Positions 55,397 to 63,903 of a stretch of 64,000 nucleotides of DNA are shown piece by piece; the stretch's first letter is position 1; every line of letters begins with the position of its first letter. Source of the DNA: Selenomonas sp. (GTDB taxonomy: Bacteria; Bacillota_C; Negativicutes; Selenomonadales; Selenomonadaceae). Below the pieces are notes generated by a model. The model saw only the letters and a program-made list of their open reading frames with translations. It had not been told where the DNA came from and ran no database searches. The position numbers were made by a program, and so were the translations under genes. The stretch spans positions 15,598 to 79,597 of the forward strand of contig NZ_JAILPX010000155.1 in assembly GCF_024699275.1 (NCBI RefSeq), in the 5' to 3' direction.

Positions 55397-55402
55397 TAAA
55401 TA

Positions 55403-55429
55403 AACCCGTCAGCAATTTGCCGACGGGTT
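55403..55429 (+). terminator. Hairpin terminator
   Basis: Stem AACCCGTC/GACGGGTT (55403-55410 with 55422-55429) with an inner GC pair; the following T tract is short. Confidence 0.65.
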
Positions 55430-55491
55430 CTTCATATATATATGCTGTTTTTATTATAACGCCAGGATTTAATAAACTTTTTCCTGCCTGG

Positions 55492-56337
55492 TCATAAGTC
55501 TCCAAAATTCACCAATTCTATACCTTTTTCAGCCAAGGCATCCTGTACAAAAGGCTGACAGACTGCACGATATTCGCCTTCATAATCGTGCTGCCAACCA
55601 GTTTCCTTTGCCAGCACATCATTATCCAACCCCGGATGCAACATGACTTCCACAGTCCCCCGAACCAGCTTTTCGGCCAAATCCAGCATAAATTCTGCGG
55701 ATACAGCACCACCGGCCACCTGGCCAACAAAGTTGTCCGGGCAGACAAAGCCGCGTTTTTGAACCAGCCATCTATTCCGGCAAGCCAAAGCTTCCAAACC
55801 AAACTTACCAATCAAGTCCCCCATACCTGGCCAGGGAGTGAAAGGATTGCCATAAATTCCCCGGGAAATCCGCACGCGTTTGATACCGCGCTCCGCAGCC
55901 AAGGACAAGACCAAGGGAAAGATTCCCGGCAGCATATGCAGATGCTGATGACTGTCCACATGAGTAGGATGTAACCCTGCAGACAATACCTTATCCATCT
56001 GCGCAGCCAATTCCTTTTGTATTTCCCTCAGGGATATTTTTCCCTGCACAAAACGTTTCACAAAAACACCATGATCCGGCCAAAAGTCACCATTCTCTGC
56101 CACTAATGAAGGTATCGCCTCCGCTGACAGTACAGGCCTACCATCCACTAGTGTCAAGTGTACGCCTATTCCCAGCTGCGGGCAGGCCTTAGCAATGGCC
56201 ACTGCTTCGTTGAAATATTCCTTGCCCGCCATGATGCTGGCCGACAACAGCCCCTTTTGTTCTACAGCCTGAGCCACCGCCTGATTAATCAGCGGATGAC
56301 GACCAAAATCATCGGCATTGACAATCAGTTGTTTCAT
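55492..56337 (-). CDS. ChbG/HpnK-family carbohydrate deacetylase (YdjC)
   Basis: A 281-residue metal-dependent deacetylase. Metal ligands and catalytic residues appear in VNADDFGRH at the start, GVHLTLV and THVDSHQHLHMLPG. Family members remove acetyl groups from chito-oligosaccharides, diacetyl sugars or hopanoid glycans. The ATG at 56337 follows GGGGGAG and lies inside the end of the GT2 gene (29-nt overlap), so it is co-translated with the glycosyltransferases. It may therefore act on the glycan they build. Confidence 0.88.
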   Translation of the reverse strand: MKQLIVNADDFGRHPLINQAVAQAVEQKGLLSASIMAGKEYFNEAVAIAKACPQLGIGVHLTLVDGRPVLSAEAIPSLVAENGDFWPDHGVFVKRFVQGKISLREIQKELAAQMDKVLSAGLHPTHVDSHQHLHMLPGIFPLVLSLAAERGIKRVRISRGIYGNPFTPWPGMGDLIGKFGLEALACRNRWLVQKRGFVCPDNFVGQVAGGAVSAEFMLDLAEKLVRGTVEVMLHPGLDNDVLAKETGWQHDYEGEYRAVCQPFVQDALAEKGIELVNFGDL

Positions 56338-57259
56338 TTTCTCCCCCATTATGCTTAACCAGATACAGGGGACGATTCTTGACCTCCGTATAAATCCGGC
56401 CCAAATACTCGCCCATAATCCCCAACATGATTAACTGCGTTCCCCCGAACAATGACATACACACCATAATGGTAGTCCAACCAGATACCGCTTCATCACA
56501 AATGTATACATAAAGTGCATGCAACAAAAGTAAAAAACTAAACAACGCAAAGATAATTCCCCCCACAAAAGCAACCCGTAAGGGAACCACCGAATAGCCC
56601 ACAATGCCATCCACGCCCAGCTTGACCATCTTACTTAACGAATATTTGGACTGCCCGGCAAAGCGGGGCGGCGCCACAAAGGGTACCTCAGCCACCTTAT
56701 AGCCCAACAGCGTCACCATCCCCCGCAGGAAGCGGTCATGCTCCCGATACTTTCCCAAAGCCTCAACGGCCTGTCGATCCAACAAGCGAAAATCTGACCC
56801 CCCGGGACGAATGTTTACGTTGGACAGCCGGTTGATTAGCCGATAATACAACGCCGAGGTTTTCTTTTTCGCCCAAGAAACACCTTGTGTATCCTGTCGA
56901 ATGGTCTGGACCACCTGATAACCTTCTTCCCAGCGGGCTAAAAGTTCCGGCAGCAACTCTGGTGGATGCTGCATATCCCCATCCATGGAAATGACCGCAT
57001 CTCCTCGCGCATGATCTAAACCGCAGGTCAGCGCAATCTGATGACCACAATTGCGGGACAGGGCAATAACCTTTACATAGGGCAAACGTGCCTGCAAGTC
57101 TTCTAATAGCTCCAGACTGTTGTCCCGGGAACCATCGTCCACAAACAGCAACGTCCATTTATAGGGCTGTTTGTCCATCACCTCTTTGACGGCAGTCGTA
57201 AAATGCAGGATATTCTCCCCTTCATTATACACCGGTACTACAATCGTCACACTTTTCAA
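56309..57259 (-). CDS. GT2 polyprenyl-phosphate glycosyltransferase (DPM1/ArnC/GtrB-like)
   Basis: A 316-residue enzyme loading a sugar onto undecaprenyl phosphate. The GT-A domain (about 1-225) has VVPVYNEGENI, VDDGSRDNS and DGDMQHPPEL; two C-terminal membrane helices (about 232-255 and 265-290) anchor it. The start is TTG at 57259, 7 nt after GGAGG. With GtrA and a GT39 transferase it forms a set like those that modify O-antigen or lipid A. Confidence 0.92.
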   Translation of the reverse strand: MKSVTIVVPVYNEGENILHFTTAVKEVMDKQPYKWTLLFVDDGSRDNSLELLEDLQARLPYVKVIALSRNCGHQIALTCGLDHARGDAVISMDGDMQHPPELLPELLARWEEGYQVVQTIRQDTQGVSWAKKKTSALYYRLINRLSNVNIRPGGSDFRLLDRQAVEALGKYREHDRFLRGMVTLLGYKVAEVPFVAPPRFAGQSKYSLSKMVKLGVDGIVGYSVVPLRVAFVGGIIFALFSFLLLLHALYVYICDEAVSGWTTIMVCMSLFGGTQLIMLGIMGEYLGRIYTEVKNRPLYLVKHNGGENETTDCQCR

Positions 57260-57270
57260 GGCTCTGCCTC

Positions 57271-58710
57271 CTAATCTGCCTCACGGTAATACAAGTTATT
57301 CCTGCGTCCTTTCTCCAACAAGCGCCAATTCCCTGGCATTTTTTTCTGCAAGTTCTCTACGCTTTCCGCACCGCCAATAATCAGCAATGGTTTATCCGTT
57401 TCTATCGACTCCAGACTAGCTTTCGGGATGATATTGGTTACACTCCAATCCAGCTTATGTGACTTCTCCAACTCTTCCTGCGACACCAAATCATGGAGAT
57501 AATGCCCCGTAAAATAGGTAAAGGACACCACACCTTCGCGGCGGCCATAACAGTAAACCTCTGCGCCTTGATTCAAATAAGGTTGTGCTGCCTGAGCCAA
57601 GCCATAAGCTGAATGATGCTCCATCTTGGGAGCCGCTACACCAAAAACAAGTCCCACATAAATAACCGTCATCACGGCTGTACCATAGAAAAGTTTTCGT
57701 CCCCAGTTACAAAAATAACGAGCCATCAAGAGCACCACCGGGAACATATACGGAAAGGTATACGTAACATATTTTGTCGCAAAACACTGAAAGACCACAA
57801 ACACCGTCACCGCCCAAACCAGCAGAAAACGAGTATCTGTATTCAAGCGGAGCCGCCAGCCGCTGCGCCACTTTTTGATAAAGGCAGGAATAGCGACAAA
57901 TACCCAGGGAAAAAAGCCAGCCAGGAAAATACCAAAATAATAATACCAGACATTATCCCGAGGGTGTTCGGACACAGTAGCCCGCATAACATTGTGTACA
58001 CCTAGGAACACATCAATAAATTCCTGCCCATGCTTCATATACATGGGCACATACCAAATACCAGCCACCAAACAGAATACGACAAAGCCTCCCACTAACT
58101 GCTTCACCAGCAGTGCCCTGATATCCCGCTGCCATAGCAAAAAAAGCAGGATGATCAATCCCGGCAAGCACAGACCAATGGGCCCTTTGTCCAAAACAGC
58201 CACGGCTGCTGAAGCCATAGCCAGATAATACCAGTTGTAACACCTCTGCTGATAACCACAATAAAAGGCAATTAAAGTCAAAGAAACCGTAAAAAGCAGA
58301 GTCATATCCGTAACAATGGCATGACCCACATACCAGGTTTCCAAAGAGGTAGTAAAGAGCAATGCAGCTACAAAAGCAACTCGTGAACCATACAAGCGCT
58401 TGCCCCACCAATAAAGCAAGCCCATAGATGCTAACACAGTCAATGACGGTGCTAAGCGGGCAGCAAAATTCGTAAAGCCAAAAACATGAAAGGCTGCCGC
58501 TAATTCCCAATAAAAGAAAATTGGTTTATCAAACCAGAAATTGCCAAAAATACGAGGGGAAAAATAATCGTTGTACACCAGCATTTCCCGGGCTGTTTCC
58601 GCATAATTGCACTCTACCGGGTCAGTTACCGTCAGCAGGTGATTGCCCAGCAGGTAAAGCACCAGCCACAAGCCTCCCAGCACCGCCCAGTGCTTCTTTT
58701 CATTGATCAT
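57271..58710 (-). CDS. ArnT-like GT39 membrane glycosyltransferase
   Basis: A 479-residue polytopic protein (about 11-12 helices) of the PMT/ArnT family, which transfers sugars from undecaprenyl phosphate on the periplasmic face. The N-terminal loop has the catalytic acidic pair in TDPVECNYAETAREM and the RIFGNFWFDKPIFFYW region, both family hallmarks. The ATG at 58710 has GGAGG 7 nt before it and overlaps the gtrA stop by 11 nt. Acceptor may be lipid A or another outer-membrane glycan; unproven. Confidence 0.9.
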   Translation of the reverse strand: MINEKKHWAVLGGLWLVLYLLGNHLLTVTDPVECNYAETAREMLVYNDYFSPRIFGNFWFDKPIFFYWELAAAFHVFGFTNFAARLAPSLTVLASMGLLYWWGKRLYGSRVAFVAALLFTTSLETWYVGHAIVTDMTLLFTVSLTLIAFYCGYQQRCYNWYYLAMASAAVAVLDKGPIGLCLPGLIILLFLLWQRDIRALLVKQLVGGFVVFCLVAGIWYVPMYMKHGQEFIDVFLGVHNVMRATVSEHPRDNVWYYYFGIFLAGFFPWVFVAIPAFIKKWRSGWRLRLNTDTRFLLVWAVTVFVVFQCFATKYVTYTFPYMFPVVLLMARYFCNWGRKLFYGTAVMTVIYVGLVFGVAAPKMEHHSAYGLAQAAQPYLNQGAEVYCYGRREGVVSFTYFTGHYLHDLVSQEELEKSHKLDWSVTNIIPKASLESIETDKPLLIIGGAESVENLQKKMPGNWRLLEKGRRNNLYYREAD

Positions 58711-59119
58711 TCTTCGCGCCTCCAAAAGCAAAATATTTCACAAATAAGTAGGTAATGGGTACTGCTAATACCGCTGCTAATAAATAACTGAACACTGGTG
58801 GAACCCCCAGCATATTATAGCAAAGAGCCACTACCAAATTCTCGCACAAAAAATTCGGCACATAGGATAGGGCAAAGCGAATATAGCCCCCCACAGAAAA
58901 CGAACGGGCAAATATCCAAAGTCCATTCATCAAATAAGCCAGCACATTGCTGGCAAAATAACCGAGAATAAAGGATAGGTTGGCATCCCTGACCATATCC
59001 AAACACAACCATGCAAAGAAGCTACAGGAAAACGTATTGATAACTCCGACAAGCAAAAACTTGATAAATCGCCAGTCAAACAATTCCTGACGGACTCTGC
59101 GTATAATCATCTCTGTCAA
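58700..59119 (-). CDS. GtrA-family flippase-like membrane protein
   Basis: A 139-residue protein with four membrane helices matching GtrA, proposed to flip undecaprenyl-phosphate sugars. It opens RFIKFLLVGVINTFSCSFF, a family hallmark. The start is TTG at 59119, 6 nt after GGAGG; the ATG three codons later is spaced poorly. First gene of the GtrA-GT39-GT2-deacetylase operon. Confidence 0.9.
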   Translation of the reverse strand: MTEMIIRRVRQELFDWRFIKFLLVGVINTFSCSFFAWLCLDMVRDANLSFILGYFASNVLAYLMNGLWIFARSFSVGGYIRFALSYVPNFLCENLVVALCYNMLGVPPVFSYLLAAVLAVPITYLFVKYFAFGGAKNDQ

Positions 59120-59150
59120 CTTTTTCCTCCATCAACATCACTACCCAACC

Positions 59151-59179
59151 ATGATACTACACCACCCCCAGCTAGTCAA
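59151..59179 (-). promoter_or_regulatory. Promoter of the glycan modification operon
   Basis: Minus-strand -35 TTGACT (59174-59179), 17-bp spacer, -10 TATCAT (59151-59156); leader of about 25 nt. Confidence 0.65.
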
Positions 59180-59238
59180 TAAAGATTCCTTAAGGCCTGA
59201 TTATACGTAGATTAAACAGAAATGAGACACATGCTCAT

Positions 59239-59316
59239 AAAAAATCCCGCCCTTTTGATAACCCCTTTTCCTTCGAACTGCCTTTCGAAAAGAAATACAT
59301 TTACCTTAGAGCGGGT
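59239..59316 (-). terminator. Branched terminator after the DUF6033 gene
   Basis: CCCGC (59246-59250) pairs with GCGGG (59311-59315) around a long loop holding an inner TTCGAA/TTCGAA hairpin (59272-59289); six T follow on the minus strand. Confidence 0.5.
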
Positions 59317-59341
59317 AACATTTTCATAAAATTTTCTCTGC

Positions 59342-60058
59342 TTACCATGCAATCCCCAGAAGCTTTTCCAGGAATTCTTCCTCTGAACCAGCCTCAATCT
59401 CCACAATATTATGCGTCATTTCCTTTAGCTGCTTCTTTTCCTGCACCTCTTCTGCTTTCTGAGCTGCTTTTTCCTCTTCCTCAGTCTTTTTCTCCTTTGC
59501 TTCAGCCAAGCGTTCCTGCTGCTCGTCGCTCATCTTTTCCAACTGCGCAAAAAGCTTCATATTCCCCTCACCATCAAAGGTAATGGCTACCTGTTTAAAG
59601 CGCACGCCTTCCCCCAACTCACCACTTTCCTCAATCCGCTTAGTCATGCCAATCGCCGATTCCATCTGCCCGATTACTTTTTCGGCATATTCCTCATCAC
59701 TGGCCATCTTTTCCAATTCTTCTTTAGTAAACACCACAGAGTACTGCTTGGTTCCCTTGTTCATGTAATTCTTCATATCATCCTGATTTTCTGCCACAAA
59801 GAAATCATAGTCCCCATACTTCTCCTGTAACTTGGAAAATAAGTCCTGTGCCTTCTGGGAAAGTTGCGTACCACCCACCTGCGCCTGACCGGCCAGAGCT
59901 AATCCATCTGCAGAAAACTCTACCTGCGCGTCTTGCATATATTGGGCAAAAGGCTCCTGCAGCTGCTCTTTTTTCTGCACCACCCGCCCCTTCTTTCCCA
60001 CCTGCCCCATATTTTGATAAAAAGAAGCAGCAAGATTCGTACTGATGTTGTTAGACAT
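59342..60058 (-). CDS. DUF6033-like protein
   Basis: A 238-residue soluble protein, mostly helical, with a strongly charged coiled-coil segment (about 170-215, rich in E, K and Q). The N-terminus NNISTNLAASFYQNMGQ and the YGDYDFFVAENQDD segment are what I recall for DUF6033, a family of unknown function in Firmicutes; the assignment is tentative. The ATG at 60058 follows GGAGGA by 7 nt. It appears monocistronic, with an extended -10 promoter at 60131-60139. Confidence 0.75.
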   Translation of the reverse strand: MSNNISTNLAASFYQNMGQVGKKGRVVQKKEQLQEPFAQYMQDAQVEFSADGLALAGQAQVGGTQLSQKAQDLFSKLQEKYGDYDFFVAENQDDMKNYMNKGTKQYSVVFTKEELEKMASDEEYAEKVIGQMESAIGMTKRIEESGELGEGVRFKQVAITFDGEGNMKLFAQLEKMSDEQQERLAEAKEKKTEEEEKAAQKAEEVQEKKQLKEMTHNIVEIEAGSEEEFLEKLLGIAW

Positions 60059-60210
60059 ATCCATCTCCTCCATTGATCCAAGCGAAATCCCTTTCTCAGC
60101 CAGTCCTTCAAGACACGACTAATTATTATCAGTATAGCATATATTTTCAGACTTTATAGCATACAAATCATGTATACATACTGCCATAAATACCTCTATA
60201 TACAACCAAT
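60059..60210. other. Upstream region of the DUF6033 gene
   Basis: AT-rich leader and promoter zone. TGCTATACT on the minus strand (60131-60139) is an extended -10 about 65 nt before the gene start. No gene seen. Confidence 0.45.
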
Positions 60211-60557
60211 CACTCCATTAGTAAAAGCAGTCTGGATACTGATGTTGTTTTTCCGCAGCTTTTGACAAGCTTGCCTATGGCAAAGAAAAACTATAGCAGC
60301 AGCCGGGCGTCTTAACCCCTCTACGAAAAACCACTCCACTAACGAAAGCAGCCCGGATACTGATGTTGCTTTTCCGCAGCTTTTGACAAGCTTGCCTATG
60401 GCAAAGAAAAACTATAGCAGCAGCCGGGCATCTTAACCCCTCTACGAAAAAACCACTCCACTAACGAAAGCAGCCCGGATACTGATGTTGCTTTTCCGCA
60501 GCTTTTGACAAGCCTGTCTATGGCGAAGGAAAAACTACATCAGTATCCGGGCGTCTT
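60211..60557. repeat. Triplicated intergenic hairpin repeat
   Basis: Three head-to-tail units begin at 60211, 60332 and 60454 (periods 121 and 122 bp). Each holds a CCCGGATACTGATGT-type arm, a conserved core TTTTCCGCAGCTTTTGACAA and a GCCGGGCGTCTTA-type end. In the third unit the arms 60474-60488 and 60537-60551 are a perfect 15-bp inverted repeat; in the first two the right arm is altered to a GCAGCAGCCGGG form. It fills the space past the mazG stop. Function unknown. Confidence 0.85.
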
Positions 60558-60563
60558 AAATTC

Positions 60564-61034
60564 TCAACGTAAAGCTAATCCTTTACGTTCTTTAGCCTTA
60601 GCAATTAAACGTTCTGCCTGTTGAAAAGCTCCGGGCAAAAACTCTTCTTCCCACTCCCGCCCGGTCTTTTCCCTTTTCTTTATGGCCTCCCAATCCACCG
60701 ACTTCACAGAAGCTCCTGCAAACACATGTGGATGCCGCCGTTCCATTTTATCACTGGCCGCCTTAGCCACATCATTCAGGTCAAAAAGCCCGGCTTCTTC
60801 TGCCAGACGGGCATGGAATACCACCTGCAGCAGTAAATCGCCCAATTCCTCTTTAAGATTCTCCGCCTTGCCCGTATGGGTGAGAATATCAATGCCCGCC
60901 AATACCTCAGCGGCCTCTTCAATACAGGCAGGCTTTAGACTCTCATGGGTCTGCTTCCGATCCCAGGAACACCCCTTATCGGAACGCAGAACCTCCACAA
61001 TTTTTTGCAAACGCTGCAATTCACCCAAACTCAT
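60564..61034 (-). CDS. mazG: MazG nucleoside triphosphate pyrophosphohydrolase
   Basis: Single-domain 156-residue MazG that hydrolyses NTPs to monophosphates and pyrophosphate, cleaning the nucleotide pool. Family motifs: CSWDRKQTHESL at the start, EEAAEVL with metal-binding glutamates, and EELGDLLLQVVFH. E. coli MazG is a tandem-domain protein nearly twice as long. The start overlaps the DUF362 gene stop by 4 nt (ATGA), so the pair is co-translated. Confidence 0.94.
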   Translation of the reverse strand: MSLGELQRLQKIVEVLRSDKGCSWDRKQTHESLKPACIEEAAEVLAGIDILTHTGKAENLKEELGDLLLQVVFHARLAEEAGLFDLNDVAKAASDKMERRHPHVFAGASVKSVDWEAIKKREKTGREWEEEFLPGAFQQAERLIAKAKERKGLALR

Positions 61035-62155
61035 TTAAGCGTCACCAATTCATATTCTCTCGTTCCCAAACCAATCTTCTCGGCATGTTCCAGCGTTTCT
61101 TTCCAATGAACATTGGGATTGTTATCCATAAATACATCGTGGTGATGATGCCAATCCTTCTGGGCCAGATTATCCCCTAACTGACTATCGCGGATAGGCG
61201 TAGCCTGCTGACAGGCATCAGCACTGGCCTGATCGACAGCCACCGGGTCGAGTGAAGCAAACATACCAATATCCGGCAAAATGGGCACATCATTTTCCCC
61301 ATGGCAGTCACAATTCGGCGAAATGTCCATAGCCAGATTGATATGGAAGCTCGGTCTGTCCTGTACCACAGCCTGACTGTATTCAGCCATCTTTTTATCC
61401 AAAAGATCACCAGCATCCCACTGCTCATTGCGAATGGCATCAAAACCACAGGCACCGATGCAGCGGCCACACCCCTTACAGAGTTCTGGATGAATATAAG
61501 CTTTTCCCGTTTCAAAGCTGATGGCATCCGAACCACATTCCTTAGCACATTTATGGCAATTACGGCATTTCTCCTGATTGACCACACATTTGCCGGAAGA
61601 ATGCTGCTCCATTTTTCCGGCCCGGCTGCCACAACCCATGCCCAAATTTTTGATTGCTCCACCGAAACCCGTCATTTCATGCCCCTTAAAATGAGCCAGG
61701 CTAATAACAATATCGGCATCCATGATGGCCCGGCCAATTTTAGCAGCCTTCACATATTCACCATTCTTCACCGGTACTTCCACATCATCCGTCCCTTTAA
61801 GACCATCGCCAATGATGATCTGACAGCCCGTCGTCAGGGGATTAAAGCCATGCATATTAGCAATATCCATATGTTCCAGTGCATGTTTACGGCTGCCCGG
61901 ATAAAGCGTATTGCAATCCGTCAGAAAGGGCAGTCCCCCCTGCTCCTTGACCAAATCAGCGACCACCTTTGCATATTGCGGACGCAGGAAAGCCAAATTC
62001 CCCATTTCACCAAAATGCATCTTGATTGCGACAAACTTGCCCTCCATGTCAATTTTCTTAATGCCTGCCGCTATGCACAGACGGCGCAGCTTTTCCAGCC
62101 AGCTGGTTCCTACTTCTGTACGGAAACTGGTAAAATACACCTTGGATTTTTCCAT
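61031..62155 (-). CDS. DUF362 protein with two [4Fe-4S] ferredoxin motifs
   Basis: A 374-residue iron-sulfur protein. DUF362 covers most of the chain (VAIKMHFGEMGN and SLAHFKGHEMTGFGGAIKNLGMG are typical, the latter as a run around 165-190). A ferredoxin insert has two clusters, CRNCHKCAKEC and CKGCGRCIGACG (about 205-245). More cysteines and histidines follow (NCDCHGEN). It probably transfers electrons or uses them in an unknown redox reaction. An extended -10 promoter lies at 62193-62201. Confidence 0.9.
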   Translation of the reverse strand: MEKSKVYFTSFRTEVGTSWLEKLRRLCIAAGIKKIDMEGKFVAIKMHFGEMGNLAFLRPQYAKVVADLVKEQGGLPFLTDCNTLYPGSRKHALEHMDIANMHGFNPLTTGCQIIIGDGLKGTDDVEVPVKNGEYVKAAKIGRAIMDADIVISLAHFKGHEMTGFGGAIKNLGMGCGSRAGKMEQHSSGKCVVNQEKCRNCHKCAKECGSDAISFETGKAYIHPELCKGCGRCIGACGFDAIRNEQWDAGDLLDKKMAEYSQAVVQDRPSFHINLAMDISPNCDCHGENDVPILPDIGMFASLDPVAVDQASADACQQATPIRDSQLGDNLAQKDWHHHHDVFMDNNPNVHWKETLEHAEKIGLGTREYELVTLK

Positions 62156-62192
62156 AATATCCTCCTAAACTAAATACACCATAAGCATTACC

Positions 62193-62201
62193 ATTATATC
62201 A
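62193..62201 (-). promoter_or_regulatory. Extended -10 promoter for DUF362-mazG
   Basis: TGATATAAT on the minus strand, about 30 nt before the DUF362 start and just past the 62203-62242 terminator. Confidence 0.5.
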
Positions 62202-62202
62202 C

Positions 62203-62242
62203 GAAAATAACCATCAGCGGCTTTCTCGTCACCTGCTGATGG
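62203..62242 (-). terminator. Terminator of the hidden small transcription unit
   Basis: CCATCAGC (62211-62218) pairs with GCTGATGG (62235-62242), extended by GG/CC, followed on the minus strand by TTATTTTC. Its first base lies directly after the stop of the 22-codon frame. Confidence 0.7.
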
Positions 62243-62308
62243 CTATTTTCTTCGCAACCATTTTCGCAACTTCATGTTTTCCCTATGGGTTTCTGACTAA
62301 AATCCCAT
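62243..62308 (-). other. Candidate micro-gene or leader peptide frame with an in-frame TAG
   Basis: Behind a perfect promoter (62385-62413) and an AAGGAGGAG site 6 nt upstream, an ATG at 62308 opens a frame MGF-TAG; the same frame continues SETHREN and then MKLRKWLRRK to a TAG at 62243-62245, touching a terminator. So either a three-residue peptide, a separate ten-residue cationic peptide (ATG at 62275, weak AGGG), or a 22-codon frame with one internal stop is encoded. The 5' leader has a GGGAAAG/CTTTCCC hairpin and an ACATG/CATGT hairpin. It could instead be a small RNA. I do not recognise it. Confidence 0.5.
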
Positions 62309-62384
62309 TGGAATCTCCTCCTTACATGAATTGCATGTCGGCAGCTGCGGGAAAGGCTGAACTTCTTTCCCTTTGCTTATCATT

Positions 62385-62413
62385 ATTATAGCGAAAAGAA
62401 TCCGCTCTGTCAA
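62385..62413 (-). promoter_or_regulatory. Perfect consensus promoter of the hidden small unit
   Basis: Minus-strand TTGACA (62408-62413), exactly 17 bp, TATAAT (62385-62390). It begins immediately after the lipase stop codon, with predicted start near 62378. Confidence 0.88.
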
Positions 62414-63829
62414 TTATTTTTCAGAATTTTTACTGCATTCTGTATTCATGTCGACAATCTCATTTTCATGCAGTTGTTTATACTCTGCCCCCACATGCAA
62501 TGCCTGGGCTCGGTCCTCCTCCCCCTGTACATGCAGATAAGCAGCCGCCTGCACCGGCGTCATTTCCTTGGTTGTTGTACTACGAGACTGCAGATAACAA
62601 ACATTGCCATCTGTATCATAAATTACTTCCTCCAAGGTCAAACGATAATTCTCCTTTTCCCGGCGAATACGCTTGCAGGTATACTGCTGACAGAGAATAT
62701 ACCCACAGCCTGCAGTCCTGGCTTCTTCCTGTAACGCAGAAAAATCTTTTTTCGCCTCTGCCTGTATTTGCGGCATATAGCTCGCCTCCGTTAGTTCCCT
62801 GACCATGCGTTCCATATACTTCCGCTCACCACGTAAGTTTTTCGGTAACGCGAAGGATGGTTTCGCCACATATAAAGGCCGCTCGAGATGCAACTGAGCC
62901 TCTCCTGCCAGCCTGGGCAAATCTCCGGCCGGTTTCGCATCCACATAATGACGCCAGGCCTCATCTAAATACAAGACCATCTCATGGGGAAAATGTTCCG
63001 TAAACTTACTTTTCCAGTCCACCCGCTGACCAAATTGCACAAACCCTCCTGTCAATGATTGCAGAACACTTTTCACCGGATCTCCTTCCATACCTATACG
63101 GGTCAACGAAAACTTATGCTCATACGCACGGGCAAAGGCCTCATTCCCTACTGCAGGGGCCCCAAAGGTAATAACCTCCAACTGATGGGGGGACACGCCC
63201 AAATCAGACAGCCGCGCTGCTGTCAATGTTGCCGCAGCTCCGCCAAGACTATGACCGGTCAGATAGACCTTCCGCTGCGGATGAGCAATCAATTCCTGGG
63301 CTGCGGCTTCGCCCCAAGTCAAACCAGCCGTCTGCGGAAGTGACTGTGTAAAGAGCAATTGTTGCACATAATCATTAAAGCCTCGATGAACCAACGGTTT
63401 GCTCCCGGATTTTTGCGATAAATCAGCCGCCTGACGAGCAAATTCCGCAGGACTATGCCCCCCAAAAGGAACGCGGTTAACCCGCAAATCCAGCTTTGCA
63501 TCCTGCATGGTTTCCGTCCCAGGAAAGGTCAGGAAAAAAATTTCCTTGCCCTGGAAGCGATGCGCAAAAACATAAAGTCTCCCATTCTCCCCTGGCGCAG
63601 CCCGATAGGAATAGACCTGCCAGCCTCTGGCCATCAGCCAATTGCGGGTTAAGGTCTTTAACTCGCCATTATAGGCCACATTGGCAATCATAGCTGCAGT
63701 CAGCCGCAATTCTGCCTGCTCCTGATTGGAGTTCGAACGATCCGCCGCTTCAGTTGTCCAAGACCAGCTCAACAGCAAGCCCCAAAGCAGCAGCAGTATC
63801 CATAAGTACCTGACCCCAAATCTACGCAT
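62414..63829 (-). CDS. Secreted class 3 lipase-like alpha/beta hydrolase
   Basis: A 471-residue exported hydrolase. Signal peptide about 1-28 (RRFGVRYLWILLLLWGLL core, cut near TEA). The alpha/beta domain has the nucleophile serine in VYLTGHSLGGAAATL near residue 200 and a second conserved segment VITFGAPAVGNEAFA, as in fungal-type class 3 lipases. About 180 C-terminal residues are charged and not recognised. The ATG at 63829 follows GGAGGTG and is chosen over an upstream start. Substrate (lipid or ester) unknown. Confidence 0.88.
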   Translation of the reverse strand: MRRFGVRYLWILLLLWGLLLSWSWTTEAADRSNSNQEQAELRLTAAMIANVAYNGELKTLTRNWLMARGWQVYSYRAAPGENGRLYVFAHRFQGKEIFFLTFPGTETMQDAKLDLRVNRVPFGGHSPAEFARQAADLSQKSGSKPLVHRGFNDYVQQLLFTQSLPQTAGLTWGEAAAQELIAHPQRKVYLTGHSLGGAAATLTAARLSDLGVSPHQLEVITFGAPAVGNEAFARAYEHKFSLTRIGMEGDPVKSVLQSLTGGFVQFGQRVDWKSKFTEHFPHEMVLYLDEAWRHYVDAKPAGDLPRLAGEAQLHLERPLYVAKPSFALPKNLRGERKYMERMVRELTEASYMPQIQAEAKKDFSALQEEARTAGCGYILCQQYTCKRIRREKENYRLTLEEVIYDTDGNVCYLQSRSTTTKEMTPVQAAAYLHVQGEEDRAQALHVGAEYKQLHENEIVDMNTECSKNSEK

Positions 63830-63854
63830 TATATCACCTCCGAATATACAAATA

Positions 63855-63893
63855 AAGCCCAGACAATCCACAAAGTGAAACTCGTCTGAGCTT
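63855..63893 (-). terminator. Hairpin after the tRNA gene
   Basis: Stem of 10 pairs (63855-63864 with 63884-63893, one G-U) followed by TATTTG on the minus strand; likely ends the tRNA transcript before the lipase gene. Confidence 0.6.
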
Positions 63894-63903
63894 AAAATTC
63901 AAA

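Noticed and set aside
60211..60557. CRISPR array
   Set aside because: Units are 121-122 bp, tandem without unique spacers, and no cas genes are nearby.
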